A stretch of 64,000 nt of DNA, taken from contig JACKOJ010000010.1 in assembly GCA_024234325.1 (NCBI GenBank), forward strand, positions 18,399-82,398, given 5' to 3'. Source of the stretch: Pseudomonadales bacterium (GTDB lineage: Bacteria > Pseudomonadota > Gammaproteobacteria > Pseudomonadales > Pseudohongiellaceae). The translations under genes were made by a program, and so were the position numbers. Under the pieces are notes generated by a model. That model did no database searches. It saw only the letters and a list, made by a program, of their open reading frames with translations, and had not been told where the DNA came from. Shown one piece after another: positions 25,605 to 33,599 of the stretch. Within the stretch, counting starts at the first letter, position 1. Every line of letters begins with the position of its first letter.

Positions 25605-26846
25605 TCAGGCGAGTGCCTGGGTGAAGTCTGCAATCAGGTCGTCGATATGTTCGATGCCGACGGCGATCCGGATCAGCGAATCGGCAATGCCCATGGAGGC
25701 CCGGCGCTCGGCCCCCATCTCGTAGAAAATGGTGTGTGCGACCGGAATTGCCAGCGTGCGGGTATCCCCCAGGTTGCTCGACGAGACCACGTATTCGAGC
25801 CTGTTGAGGAAATCGAAACAGTCCACGTCCTCATGCAGTTCGATGCTCATCAGCGCACCAAAGTGACGGAACAGGCGTGACGCAAGGGCGTGTTGCGGGT
25901 GCGTGGGAAGCCCCGGGTAATGCACTTTGTTCACACGGGGGTGTTCCTGACAGAAGCGTGCAAGCGCCAGGGCATTGTCGCTGGCACGCTCCACTCGCAG
26001 CGACATGGTTTCCGAACCAACCGCCAGGGAGTGGGCGGCTTCGGGGGCGAGCGTGGCACCAAAATCACGCAGCCCCTTCTTGCGGATCTGGGTCAGTCCC
26101 CAATTACTCGCGGGGCCGGTCTTGTAGTTGTCGTACAGGTTCGGAAAGCTGCTCCAGTCGTACAGTCCGGTGTCCGTGACGGCTCCCCCCAGCGCATCGC
26201 CATGACCGCCGAAATACTTGGACAGAGAGTTGATGACCAGTGAGGCACCGACGGACTTCGGGGAGAACAGGCAGGGGGTCGTGATGGTGTTGTCCACGAC
26301 ATAAAGGATTTTTCGCTGCGCACACAATTCCCCGATGCGGGCCAGGTCGGCGACCTGTGTCACGGGGTTGGCAATGGTCTCGACAAACACCGCGCGTGTC
26401 TGCGGCGTCAGGGCTTTCTCCACCTTCGCGACATCGGTCGCGTCCACAAAGCTGACGTCCACCCCGAAATTGCCGAAGCTGTTGAACAGGCTGTTGGTGT
26501 TGCCAAACAGGAAAGCACTCGACACCACATGATCGCCCTTGCGCAGCAGGGCAAACAGGGTGGAACCGATGGCCGCCATGCCGGTGGCGAAGGCCGCAGT
26601 GGCGTGGCCGGACTCCATGCGGGTGACCCGGTTCTGCAGGGCGTTGACGGTCGGGTTCTGCTGACGGCCATAGTTGTAGCCGGGCTGCCGGCCCTGAAAG
26701 ACGGCGGCGAGATCGCGGGCGTCTTCATACTCGAAGGCGATCGAGGTGTGCACGGGTTTGTGCAGGGCTCCGTGACCGGGCTTGTCGCGGCGATCGGAGT
26801 GCAGATTCACCGTATCGAAATGCGGTGCGGGTTTGTCTCTGCTCAT
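25605..26846 (-). CDS. Cystathionine gamma-synthase family PLP enzyme
   Basis: A 413-residue Cys/Met-metabolism PLP enzyme. The PLP lysine is in NSLSKYFGGHGDALGG, and TGMAAIGSTLFALLRKGDHVV and VVDNTITTP fit the fold. The start at 26846 gives MSRDKPAPHFDTVNLHSDR, with AGGA upstream. Candidate reactions are O-succinyl- or O-acetylhomoserine sulfhydrylation, cystathionine synthesis, or methionine gamma-lyase-type elimination. Sequence alone does not separate these. The nearby Rieske gene and the sulfide and sulfate genes elsewhere in the window fit a sulfur role. Confidence 0.82.
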   Translation of the reverse strand: MSRDKPAPHFDTVNLHSDRRDKPGHGALHKPVHTSIAFEYEDARDLAAVFQGRQPGYNYGRQQNPTVNALQNRVTRMESGHATAAFATGMAAIGSTLFALLRKGDHVVSSAFLFGNTNSLFNSFGNFGVDVSFVDATDVAKVEKALTPQTRAVFVETIANPVTQVADLARIGELCAQRKILYVVDNTITTPCLFSPKSVGASLVINSLSKYFGGHGDALGGAVTDTGLYDWSSFPNLYDNYKTGPASNWGLTQIRKKGLRDFGATLAPEAAHSLAVGSETMSLRVERASDNALALARFCQEHPRVNKVHYPGLPTHPQHALASRLFRHFGALMSIELHEDVDCFDFLNRLEYVVSSSNLGDTRTLAIPVAHTIFYEMGAERRASMGIADSLIRIAVGIEHIDDLIADFTQALA

Positions 26847-26933
26847 GCTGTTGAATCCTGAATGACACTCTACGCCAGAGGCGGCGCAAGGCGGCCTAGT
26901 ATATAAGACATGCCGGGGGCTGAACACCGGGGA

Positions 26934-28259
26934 TCAGGGCTGCTGGAATACCGCCAGGGAGGCGATCTGCTCGTCGATGGCACTGATGCGGGCCATATAG
27001 GCCTCGCTGTTGCGGTCGGTGTACTGGGCAGAGAAATCGTTTTCGGAGAGACCTGCATTGTCTCGCGAGACTGGTGGCATGTAGTCGGTTTCGGCTGCGA
27101 TTGACTGCACGCTTGCCTGCATCTGCCGTGCTTCCGTCGGCGAGGCAGTCGCTTTGTTGCCCAGCGCGGCGCCCGCGCTGTTGGCGGTCAGGTCACTGAA
27201 GCTGAAGCCGGTGCGATAGCGGGCATCGTGCACTTCCTTGCTGGTGGAGAGCAGCCCGGCGACGCCGGCCCCGACAGTGGCACTCATGGCCGCAGAGCTG
27301 GTGAAGTGCTGCGCCAGATCCGGGCGATGCTGGATCGTCACGGTCAGGCGGCGGGGAGTAATCAGCGCTGCTGCCCCCGGAGGTTCGATCAACTGACTGA
27401 GATCGGATTCGTTGACGTACAGGGACAGGGCCTGCAGCAGGCTGCGATTCTCGGTGACGGGGTCTTCACCGGCTGCCACGCGCTCCTGCGCGTTCTGAAA
27501 CAGCGGCACCAGCAGCAGGCTGAGGGAAATGCTACTGACGTCCTGGGGCTGTGCCTCGACGATGGTCACGATTCTGCCGAAGTAGTGCACGATGCGCGCC
27601 TTGTCATCGGCGCTGAGCAGAAGCTGTTCCGCCTGCGTCTGCACCCGTGCCAGCAGGCGCGGGTCCCAGTCCAGGGTGATTTCCAGCAGATTCTCTTCGA
27701 AGCTGACAGTGCGCAGGCTCTGCTGCAGGTCCACCAGTTCCTGATAGTTGACGTAGGCACCGGCCATCCTCGCCTGCATACGCGCGATCAGGAAATGCAC
27801 CAGGGCGTCCGGTACTGGCAGGCGGCCGAGTCTGAGCGCGAACAGGTCGAGGCTTTCGCCCCGTTCCCGTACGCCAGCATGCACATTCAGGTAAAGCGGC
27901 GTCAGCGGCGTGCGCAGGGGCATACTCAGATTCACCAGCGCGTTGCCCTGCTGCAGCGCCACGTCTGCGGTCACCTCCTGCATGCCTGGGATATTCTGCA
28001 GCAGGAAGGCTGCCAGCAGATTCAGCTCGTCGGCGTCGAGGTGCAGGGTCAGCTCACCAGGAGAGCTGATACTGGCCGGACCATTGTCTACCAACAGTTG
28101 TTCAATGGTGTTGATGGCCGGGTTGTCGAGTGTGGGATTGCGCGGCACTGCAGGGGAGGTCTGCAGCAGCAGGGCAGCCAGCAGCAGAAGCAGGAGCAAC
28201 GGCAGGCCGATGATCAGCAGGGGAAGGCGAAAGGGGCTGGAATTGCGGATCTTCGTCAT
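26934..28259 (-). CDS. Uncharacterised membrane-anchored periplasmic protein
   Basis: A 441-residue protein not recognised. A long N-terminal hydrophobic anchor (about residues 13-33, rich in leucine) is followed by a soluble, mostly periplasmic region. The middle (about 50-260) alternates beta-like segments with helices (LTLHLDADELNLLAAFLLQNIPG, LEITLDWDPRLLARVQ). The stretch around 340-390 is Gly/Ala/Ser-rich (MSATVGAGVAGLLSTSKEVHDARYRTGFSFSDL type). No catalytic motif is visible. It lies 87 bases upstream of the PLP enzyme on the same strand. Translation looks real from codon pattern and length. Confidence 0.75.
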   Translation of the reverse strand: MTKIRNSSPFRLPLLIIGLPLLLLLLLAALLLQTSPAVPRNPTLDNPAINTIEQLLVDNGPASISSPGELTLHLDADELNLLAAFLLQNIPGMQEVTADVALQQGNALVNLSMPLRTPLTPLYLNVHAGVRERGESLDLFALRLGRLPVPDALVHFLIARMQARMAGAYVNYQELVDLQQSLRTVSFEENLLEITLDWDPRLLARVQTQAEQLLLSADDKARIVHYFGRIVTIVEAQPQDVSSISLSLLLVPLFQNAQERVAAGEDPVTENRSLLQALSLYVNESDLSQLIEPPGAAALITPRRLTVTIQHRPDLAQHFTSSAAMSATVGAGVAGLLSTSKEVHDARYRTGFSFSDLTANSAGAALGNKATASPTEARQMQASVQSIAAETDYMPPVSRDNAGLSENDFSAQYTDRNSEAYMARISAIDEQIASLAVFQQP

Positions 28260-28450
28260 GAGAATTCAGCATAAAGGCTGACAAATTGCTGATTTAGCTA
28301 TATAAAGTGCAAAATCTGGCGATGTGGTGAGGAGCTTGGGCCAAACCCATGCCAGTCTGCGCGGCTTGACCCTACTATCAGTGACTGATTATGGTGGCGT
28401 CAAGCACTGCGCGATCACTTACCAGAGTTCACTGATCTACAAGGACTGCC

Positions 28451-29086
28451 ATGATGAAACGCTTTGCCATTGATGCCAGATTCATTCCGGTTGCGCGGCA
28501 GATACTGCTGGGCGGGGTCATTCTTGCCCTCGTAGGCTGTGGGTCGTCGGCGAACCAGCAGGCGGCGATCGACCAGGCCCGCACGATCGAAATGCAGCGT
28601 GCAGAAGAGCAGGCGGCTGCGGCGCGTGCCGCTGAAGAGCGTGCCCGCATCGCGCGTCAGGAGGCCGAACGTCAGGCAGAGGTCGCCCGTCAGGAAGCCG
28701 AGCAGCAGGCCCGTGAAGCTGCGGAACAGGCAGCCCGGGAAGCGGCGCAACGTGAGGAGGCTGCCCGACTGGCGGCGGCAGAGCAGGCCCGCCGTGCAGC
28801 CCAGGCACGTCAGGACGCGCAGCGTGCCCGCATTGCACAACTGGAAGCCCAGATTGCGGATCTGCGGGCGATCAACGCCCGTGCCAGCGCGGTCAACAGC
28901 AAGTACGAAGAGGCGATTGCTGCTGCAGAGGCGTTGCTTGAGGCCCTGAACGCCGAGCAGGAGAAATACGCCAACACCAACGCCGCTGGCGAGCCGGTGG
29001 TAGCCCTGGACAAGGCCGGACTGGCAGAGCTGGAAGCCCGCAAGGACAGCCTCAAGCGCGAGGCTCAGGCGCTGAGCCAGCAATGA
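28451..29086 (+). CDS. Ala/Glu/Arg-rich coiled-coil lipoprotein
   Basis: A 211-residue protein with a lipoprotein signal (LILALVGCGSS type, lipid Cys30) and an extended coiled coil from about 36 to 150, built almost wholly of A, E, Q and R. A shorter hydrophilic C-terminal segment ends in SLKREAQALSQQ. It should be an elongated periplasmic rod tethered to a membrane. AAGGA precedes the ATG pair. The next small gene overlaps its stop codon, so the two are coupled. The function is not known; coiled-coil composition makes homology searches prone to false matches. Confidence 0.8.
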   Translation: MMKRFAIDARFIPVARQILLGGVILALVGCGSSANQQAAIDQARTIEMQRAEEQAAAARAAEERARIARQEAERQAEVARQEAEQQAREAAEQAAREAAQREEAARLAAAEQARRAAQARQDAQRARIAQLEAQIADLRAINARASAVNSKYEEAIAAAEALLEALNAEQEKYANTNAAGEPVVALDKAGLAELEARKDSLKREAQALSQQ

Positions 29087-29271
29087 GCGACAATGTGGTC
29101 GATATCAGCGATGCGCTGGAGGCCCGTCGACACCAGGCCGCCGACGAGCGGCTGAAACAGATGCGTGCCGCCTTCCGTGCGGCACGCCTCAACGCCGCCG
29201 GCAAGGGGCCGACCCGTCCCGGTGGCGGATCCGGCAAGCGCCGGGGAAAGAAGCGTCACCCCTCCCGTTAG
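29083..29271 (+). CDS. Small basic cytoplasmic protein
   Basis: A 62-residue protein with an N-terminal helix (VVDISDALEARRHQAADERLKQM type) and a strongly basic, glycine-rich tail (GKRRGKKRHPSR). The ATG overlaps the lipoprotein stop codon by four bases (ATGA), which supports it as a real coupled gene. It has no signal sequence, so it should stay in the cytoplasm and might bind nucleic acid. No family is recognised. Confidence 0.6.
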   Translation: MSDNVVDISDALEARRHQAADERLKQMRAAFRAARLNAAGKGPTRPGGGSGKRRGKKRHPSR

Positions 29272-29485
29272 AATGACCGATTGATGTGAAACATCTGGTA
29301 TTTCCGGTCCTGAAATCCTCGTTTCAAGCGTTTGCAGCAGTTCGTTCCAATCTTCCTCAACCCCCCGATTTTCCTATGGTCCGGCCAACCCGGCAGGGGG
29401 GCGGGCGACAGCTTTGTTTGTCCTGATCGATATGCTACAGTGCGCCCGGTCCGTTAAAAAAAACAACATGAGGGGATACCGCAAG

Positions 29486-31633
29486 ATGCCAGGCATGACA
29501 ATAAGTATTACGATTTTGCTTTCACTTTTCGGTTTGGGCGTCGCGTATTTTTATATGCGCCGGGTGATGAGTGTCCCGTTGAGCCTCGGTCTTGAGGGCG
29601 AACAGGAAACCCGTCTGAAGTTTATCCACGGTGCGATTGCCCAGGGTGCCATGGCATTTCTGAAGCAGGAGTACAAATTTCTCGCCATCTTCATGCTCGT
29701 CTTCGCCGCCATCATCGCGGTGCTGATTGACGACAACCACACTCCCGATACCCGTGAGGGTCTCTATACCGCAGTTGCCTTCCTCTTTGGCGGGGTGATC
29801 TCCATTGCCTCCGGCTACATCGGCATGATGATCGCCACCCAGGGCAATGCGCGGACAACCGTTTCGGCCCGCAATGACATCAGCGATGCCTATCGCGTGG
29901 CACTGAACTCCGGTGCGGTGATGGGCTTTGCGCTGGTCAGTCTGGCGGTGCTGGGCCTGGTCCTGGTCTACCTGCTGATGAAAGCCTGGGTGCCCGACGA
30001 TCTGCCCAACTACGTTCTCATGGAAATCATCGCCGGCTTCGGTCTGGGCGGGTCCACCATTGCGCTGTTCGCCCGTGTGGGTGGCGGTATCTTCACCAAG
30101 GCAGCGGACGTGGGTGCCGACCTGGTGGGCAAGGTGGAAAAAGGCATTCCGGAAGACGATCCGCGCAACCCTGCGGTAATCGCTGACAACGTGGGCGACA
30201 ACGTGGGTGACGTTGCCGGTATGGGCGCGGACCTGTTCGGTTCCTGCGCCGAGTCTACCTGCGCGGCGATGGTGATCAGTGCGGTGGTCTTTGCAGGCAA
30301 TATTGATGCGTTGCTGTATCCGATCCTGATCAGTGCCGTGGGCATTCCCATCAGTCTCATTACCCTGATGTTCGTGTCGGTCAAAAAAGAAGAAGATGTG
30401 TCACCTGCACTGATGAAGCTGCTGATCATCTCCAGTGCGCTGATGGCCATTGCCATGTTCTTCGTGACCCGTGCCGTGATTCCCGAGCAGTTCGTGCTGC
30501 GTGAGGAAACCTACACCGCAATGGGCATCTACTGGTGCTTCTTCTCCGGTCTCATCGCCGGTCTGGCAGTGGGCCTGCTGACGGGTTACTACACGTCTGG
30601 CGCCTTCAAGCCGGTGCAGGAAGTGGCCAAGTCCTGTGAGACAGGCGCCGCAACAAACATCATTTACGGCCTGGCACTGGGCTACAAGAGCACCGTGCTG
30701 CCGTATATTGCGATTGCGATTGCGATCTTCGTGTCCTGGGAACTCGGCGGCATGTACGGGGTGGCGATTGGTTCGCTCGGGATGCTCGGTACCCTGGCGA
30801 TTGCCCTGACCATCGACGCCTACGGCCCTGTGGCAGACAACGCCGGCGGCGTGGCCGAAATGGCCGGTCTGGACAAGGAAGTGCGTCGTCGCACCGACAT
30901 CCTGGATGCGGCAGGCAACACAACTGCGGCCATCGGCAAGGGCTTCGCCATCGGCGCCGCCATTCTGACTTCGCTGGCGCTGTTTGCGGCCTTCCTGACC
31001 AGCGCCGATGGCCTGATGAAGGAAGCGCATGGTGAGAGCTACGATCTGCTGGGCAGCATCAACCTGCTGGACCCGATCGTGTTCGTGAGCCTGTTCCTCG
31101 GCGCGGTGCTGCCCTTCCTGTTCACGGCGATGACCATGAAGTCTGTAGGCAAGGCCGCCTTCGACATGATCGAAGAGGTACGTCGTCAGTTCAACTCGAT
31201 TCCTGGCCTGATGGAAGGCAAGGCGGAGCCGGACTACGCGCAGTGTGTGGCCATCTCCACGAAAGCGGCGCTGCGTGAAATGATCGCCCCGGGCGTGCTG
31301 ATCATGGGCACTCCGCTGGTGGTGGGCTTCCTGTTCGGGGTACCGGCGGTCGCCGGGATTCTGGCGGGCTCTCTGGTAGCCGGCGGTGTGCTGGCGATCT
31401 CCTCCTCCAACAGTGGCGGTGCCTGGGACAACGCGAAGAAGTATGTGGAAGCGGGCCATTACGGTGGCAAGGGTTCCGAAGTGCACAAGGCTGCTGTTGT
31501 GGGCGACACCGTGGGCGATCCTCTCAAGGATACCTCCGGTCCGTCCCTGAACATCCTGATCAAACTCTCTGCGATCCTGTCGCTGGTGTTTGCACCGTTC
31601 TTCGTTCAGTACGGTGGGGTGCTGCTGGGTTAA
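29486..31633 (+). CDS. hppA: Membrane-bound pyrophosphatase, K+-dependent type
   Basis: A 715-residue ion-pumping pyrophosphatase with about 16 membrane helices that couples PPi hydrolysis to H+ or Na+ export. The PPi-site signature DVGADLVGKVEKGIPEDD, then NVGDNVGDVAGMGADL and DTVGDPLKDTSGPS, is complete. The segment GNTTAAIGKG has alanine where K+-independent enzymes carry lysine, so it should be K+-dependent. Na+ versus H+ specificity was not decided. The ATG at 29486 follows GAGGGG by ten bases; the longer frame from 29414 is unlikely. A terminator follows the gene. Confidence 0.93.
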   Translation: MPGMTISITILLSLFGLGVAYFYMRRVMSVPLSLGLEGEQETRLKFIHGAIAQGAMAFLKQEYKFLAIFMLVFAAIIAVLIDDNHTPDTREGLYTAVAFLFGGVISIASGYIGMMIATQGNARTTVSARNDISDAYRVALNSGAVMGFALVSLAVLGLVLVYLLMKAWVPDDLPNYVLMEIIAGFGLGGSTIALFARVGGGIFTKAADVGADLVGKVEKGIPEDDPRNPAVIADNVGDNVGDVAGMGADLFGSCAESTCAAMVISAVVFAGNIDALLYPILISAVGIPISLITLMFVSVKKEEDVSPALMKLLIISSALMAIAMFFVTRAVIPEQFVLREETYTAMGIYWCFFSGLIAGLAVGLLTGYYTSGAFKPVQEVAKSCETGAATNIIYGLALGYKSTVLPYIAIAIAIFVSWELGGMYGVAIGSLGMLGTLAIALTIDAYGPVADNAGGVAEMAGLDKEVRRRTDILDAAGNTTAAIGKGFAIGAAILTSLALFAAFLTSADGLMKEAHGESYDLLGSINLLDPIVFVSLFLGAVLPFLFTAMTMKSVGKAAFDMIEEVRRQFNSIPGLMEGKAEPDYAQCVAISTKAALREMIAPGVLIMGTPLVVGFLFGVPAVAGILAGSLVAGGVLAISSSNSGGAWDNAKKYVEAGHYGGKGSEVHKAAVVGDTVGDPLKDTSGPSLNILIKLSAILSLVFAPFFVQYGGVLLG

Positions 31634-31653
31634 TCTCCGCAACACATTCGCTC

Positions 31654-31685
31654 AAAAAAGGGTCGCAACTGCGGCCCTTTTTTTT
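31654..31685 (+). terminator. Terminator of the pyrophosphatase gene
   Basis: AAAGGGTCGC and GCGGCCCTTT pair (one wobble) around a short AACT loop, followed by a run of at least seven T. It begins 21 bases after the hppA stop. Confidence 0.9.
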
Positions 31686-31741
31686 GCTGCCGACTGATCT
31701 GATTACCTTGGTTGTTCTAATAGTCTCCCACTCTGCTGGTC

Positions 31742-31908
31742 GAGCCGGGAAATGAGACAAGTTGTCGGAGACGCCAAAAAGCTCACATCCCTGTGAAGGC
31801 TCGGCTCGCGCTTCCGACCGCCAGGGATGGCGGGAGTGCCGAGACTGCAGGAGCAAGTCTTCGGTCCTGGCGCCCGACGCTCCGCCATCTTGTCTCATTT
31901 CCCGGCTC
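31742..31908. repeat. Palindromic repeat element with 20-bp inverted ends
   Basis: A 167-base noncoding element bounded by perfect 20-bp inverted repeats (31742-31761 and 31889-31908, beginning GAGCCGGGAAATGAG). Inside lie at least two perfect short hairpins whose loops read TCCC or GGGA: TCACA-TCCC-TGTGA and CCGCCA-GGGA-TGGCGG. A third imperfect one is AGACTGC-AGGA-GCAAGTCT. It appears related to the units at 53.7-54.0 kb by this loop rule. It fills most of the 364-base gap between hppA and the next gene, and the ORFs crossing it look spurious. Confidence 0.8.
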
Positions 31909-31997
31909 TTGTCTGGTGATAGGCGATGCTCTGCAGTTTCGCTCCCCAATGCGGGAAGGAAACCGTGTAGATCATCTGAAAGGTGCGTTAAAACAGA

Positions 31998-32552
31998 TTA
32001 GTTGGTGTACTGACGTTCGAAGTGATACATGACCCATTCGTTGTGGTCGTTTTGCTCGTTGGTCTCGGTGTCGAGCCAGCTTACGCGGACGGTGCGCACG
32101 CACTGATAGATGCGGAAGGAATCCGAGTTTTCGATGATCAGGCCGCGCACGGAAGGGTTCAGCGTGTAGTTGGAGATTTCCACCAGCTTCCATTCTTCCG
32201 CCATGGTGCGCGAGATGCACTCGCTGCCAAACAGCAGGTTGAGGTAGTCGATTTCCTTCTCCGCCCATTTCCCGGCAGGCACCTCCATGTTCAGCGGAAG
32301 TCGTCGCTGGATGCTGGGATCGTCCTCGTCCTGGAACAGGACTGACTGCAGAACGACATTGTGTTCGCTCTGGTTCTGCGCCACGATTCGAAGACCCGCG
32401 TTGCTGCTGACGTTCCAGGCACTGGAGTAGATCGCGTACTTGATGAGGTAGTCCTCATCGCTTCCGGGAGCAGTCAGATCCTGCGACAGAGCGGATTGCG
32501 ACGCTGTCGAGAGAAGACCCAGCAGAAAAAGGGCTATGGGTGCCTTGAACAT
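31998..32552 (-). CDS. Uncharacterised exported protein
   Basis: A 184-residue protein with a clear Sec signal peptide (MFKAPIALFLLGLLSTASQSALSQ, cleavage probably after about residue 24). The mature part looks beta-rich and has two cysteines (in GSECIS and YQCVR) that could form a disulfide. No motif or family is recognised. It stands alone between the hppA terminator and repeat element on one side and the divergent ApbC/Mrp gene on the other. Confidence 0.75.
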   Translation of the reverse strand: MFKAPIALFLLGLLSTASQSALSQDLTAPGSDEDYLIKYAIYSSAWNVSSNAGLRIVAQNQSEHNVVLQSVLFQDEDDPSIQRRLPLNMEVPAGKWAEKEIDYLNLLFGSECISRTMAEEWKLVEISNYTLNPSVRGLIIENSDSFRIYQCVRTVRVSWLDTETNEQNDHNEWVMYHFERQYTN

Positions 32553-32723
32553 GGTGAACTCTTTCCTTACGCCACTATCGATGTGGCCAAGCTAGCAAAA
32601 AACTCCTGAAGGGTAGCTTAACCGACAGGGTTTTTCCACGGGCGTATTGTCGCAGAATGTGTTGAATCGAGACAGAAAGCCCGTCGAGTATGCCCTTGTT
32701 CCTCGCCGCGTCTTCGTTGGATA

Positions 32724-33575
32724 ATGCCGGGGTCATCGGCAAGGGTCTTGAAAGTGGAAAGATTACAGGGAGTCCAGCACGTTATCTGTGTCGCCTCGGG
32801 CAAAGGCGGGGTCGGCAAGTCCACCACTGCTGTCAACCTGGCACTTGCACTGCACCGACGCGGCAAGCGGGTCGGTCTGCTGGACGCCGACATCTACGGC
32901 CCCAGTCAGCCCCTGATGCTGGGTGTCAAACCCGGGGTGCGGCCGCGGGTGATTGACAACAAGTTCATGGAGCCCATCAAGGCGCATGGCATTGAATCCA
33001 ATTCCATGGGCTATCTGGTCAGCCCCGAAACCCCCATGGTCTGGCGGGCTCCGATGATTGTCGGCGCCTTCAACCAGATCCTCAAGGATACCCGCTGGTC
33101 CGATCTCGACTATCTGATTGTCGATATGCCACCGGGGACCGGTGATATCCAGTTGAGCCTCTCCCAGGCGGTGCCCATTAGTGGTGCCGTGATTGTGACC
33201 ACGCCGCAGGATGTGGCCTTGCTGGACGCCCGCAAGGGCATTGAGATGTTCCGCAAGGTCAAGGTGCCCCTGCTTGGAGTCGTGGAGAACATGGGCGTGC
33301 ATATCTGCTCGAACTGCGGACATGCCGAGGCCATCTTCGGTACCGGCGGGGGCCAGCAACTGTCCGAGGATTACGGCATCGACGTGATCGGTTCCCTTCC
33401 GCTGGACCTCTCCATTCGCGAGCACACCGACAGCGGCAATCCTATCGTGGTGGCGCAGCCCGACAGTCCTGTGGCGCAGGCCTATCTTGAACTCGCCGAC
33501 CAGGTGATGGAGCGTATTGAACAACTGGCGCGGAATGCCGCAGCCGCCCCAGTGATACAGATGAGTGACGACTGA
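32724..33575 (+). CDS. apbC: Iron-sulfur cluster carrier ATPase ApbC/Mrp
   Basis: A 283-residue P-loop ATPase of the Mrp/NBP35 family that carries and inserts [4Fe-4S] clusters. It has the deviant Walker A GKGGVGKST, DADIYGPSQP, the switch DMPPGTGD and the cluster-bridging CSNC (CxxC). It lacks the roughly 90-residue N-terminal MIP18/DUF59 domain found in E. coli Mrp, so it is the short form. The start is uncertain: ATG 32724 is listed, while GTG 32754 gives a tighter N-terminus with AAGGG upstream. Confidence 0.92.
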   Translation: MPGSSARVLKVERLQGVQHVICVASGKGGVGKSTTAVNLALALHRRGKRVGLLDADIYGPSQPLMLGVKPGVRPRVIDNKFMEPIKAHGIESNSMGYLVSPETPMVWRAPMIVGAFNQILKDTRWSDLDYLIVDMPPGTGDIQLSLSQAVPISGAVIVTTPQDVALLDARKGIEMFRKVKVPLLGVVENMGVHICSNCGHAEAIFGTGGGQQLSEDYGIDVIGSLPLDLSIREHTDSGNPIVVAQPDSPVAQAYLELADQVMERIEQLARNAAAAPVIQMSDD

Positions 33576-33599
33576 ACGACCGCCAATTCAACCGACCAA

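Noticed and set aside
29408..29441. Promoter for hppA (TTTGTT, 17 bases, TACAGT)
   Set aside because: Match to consensus is too weak to list as a feature.
31560..31949. 129-codon minus-strand ORF through the palindromic element
   Set aside because: It runs across the hppA terminator and the inverted repeats, and no such coding pattern is visible.
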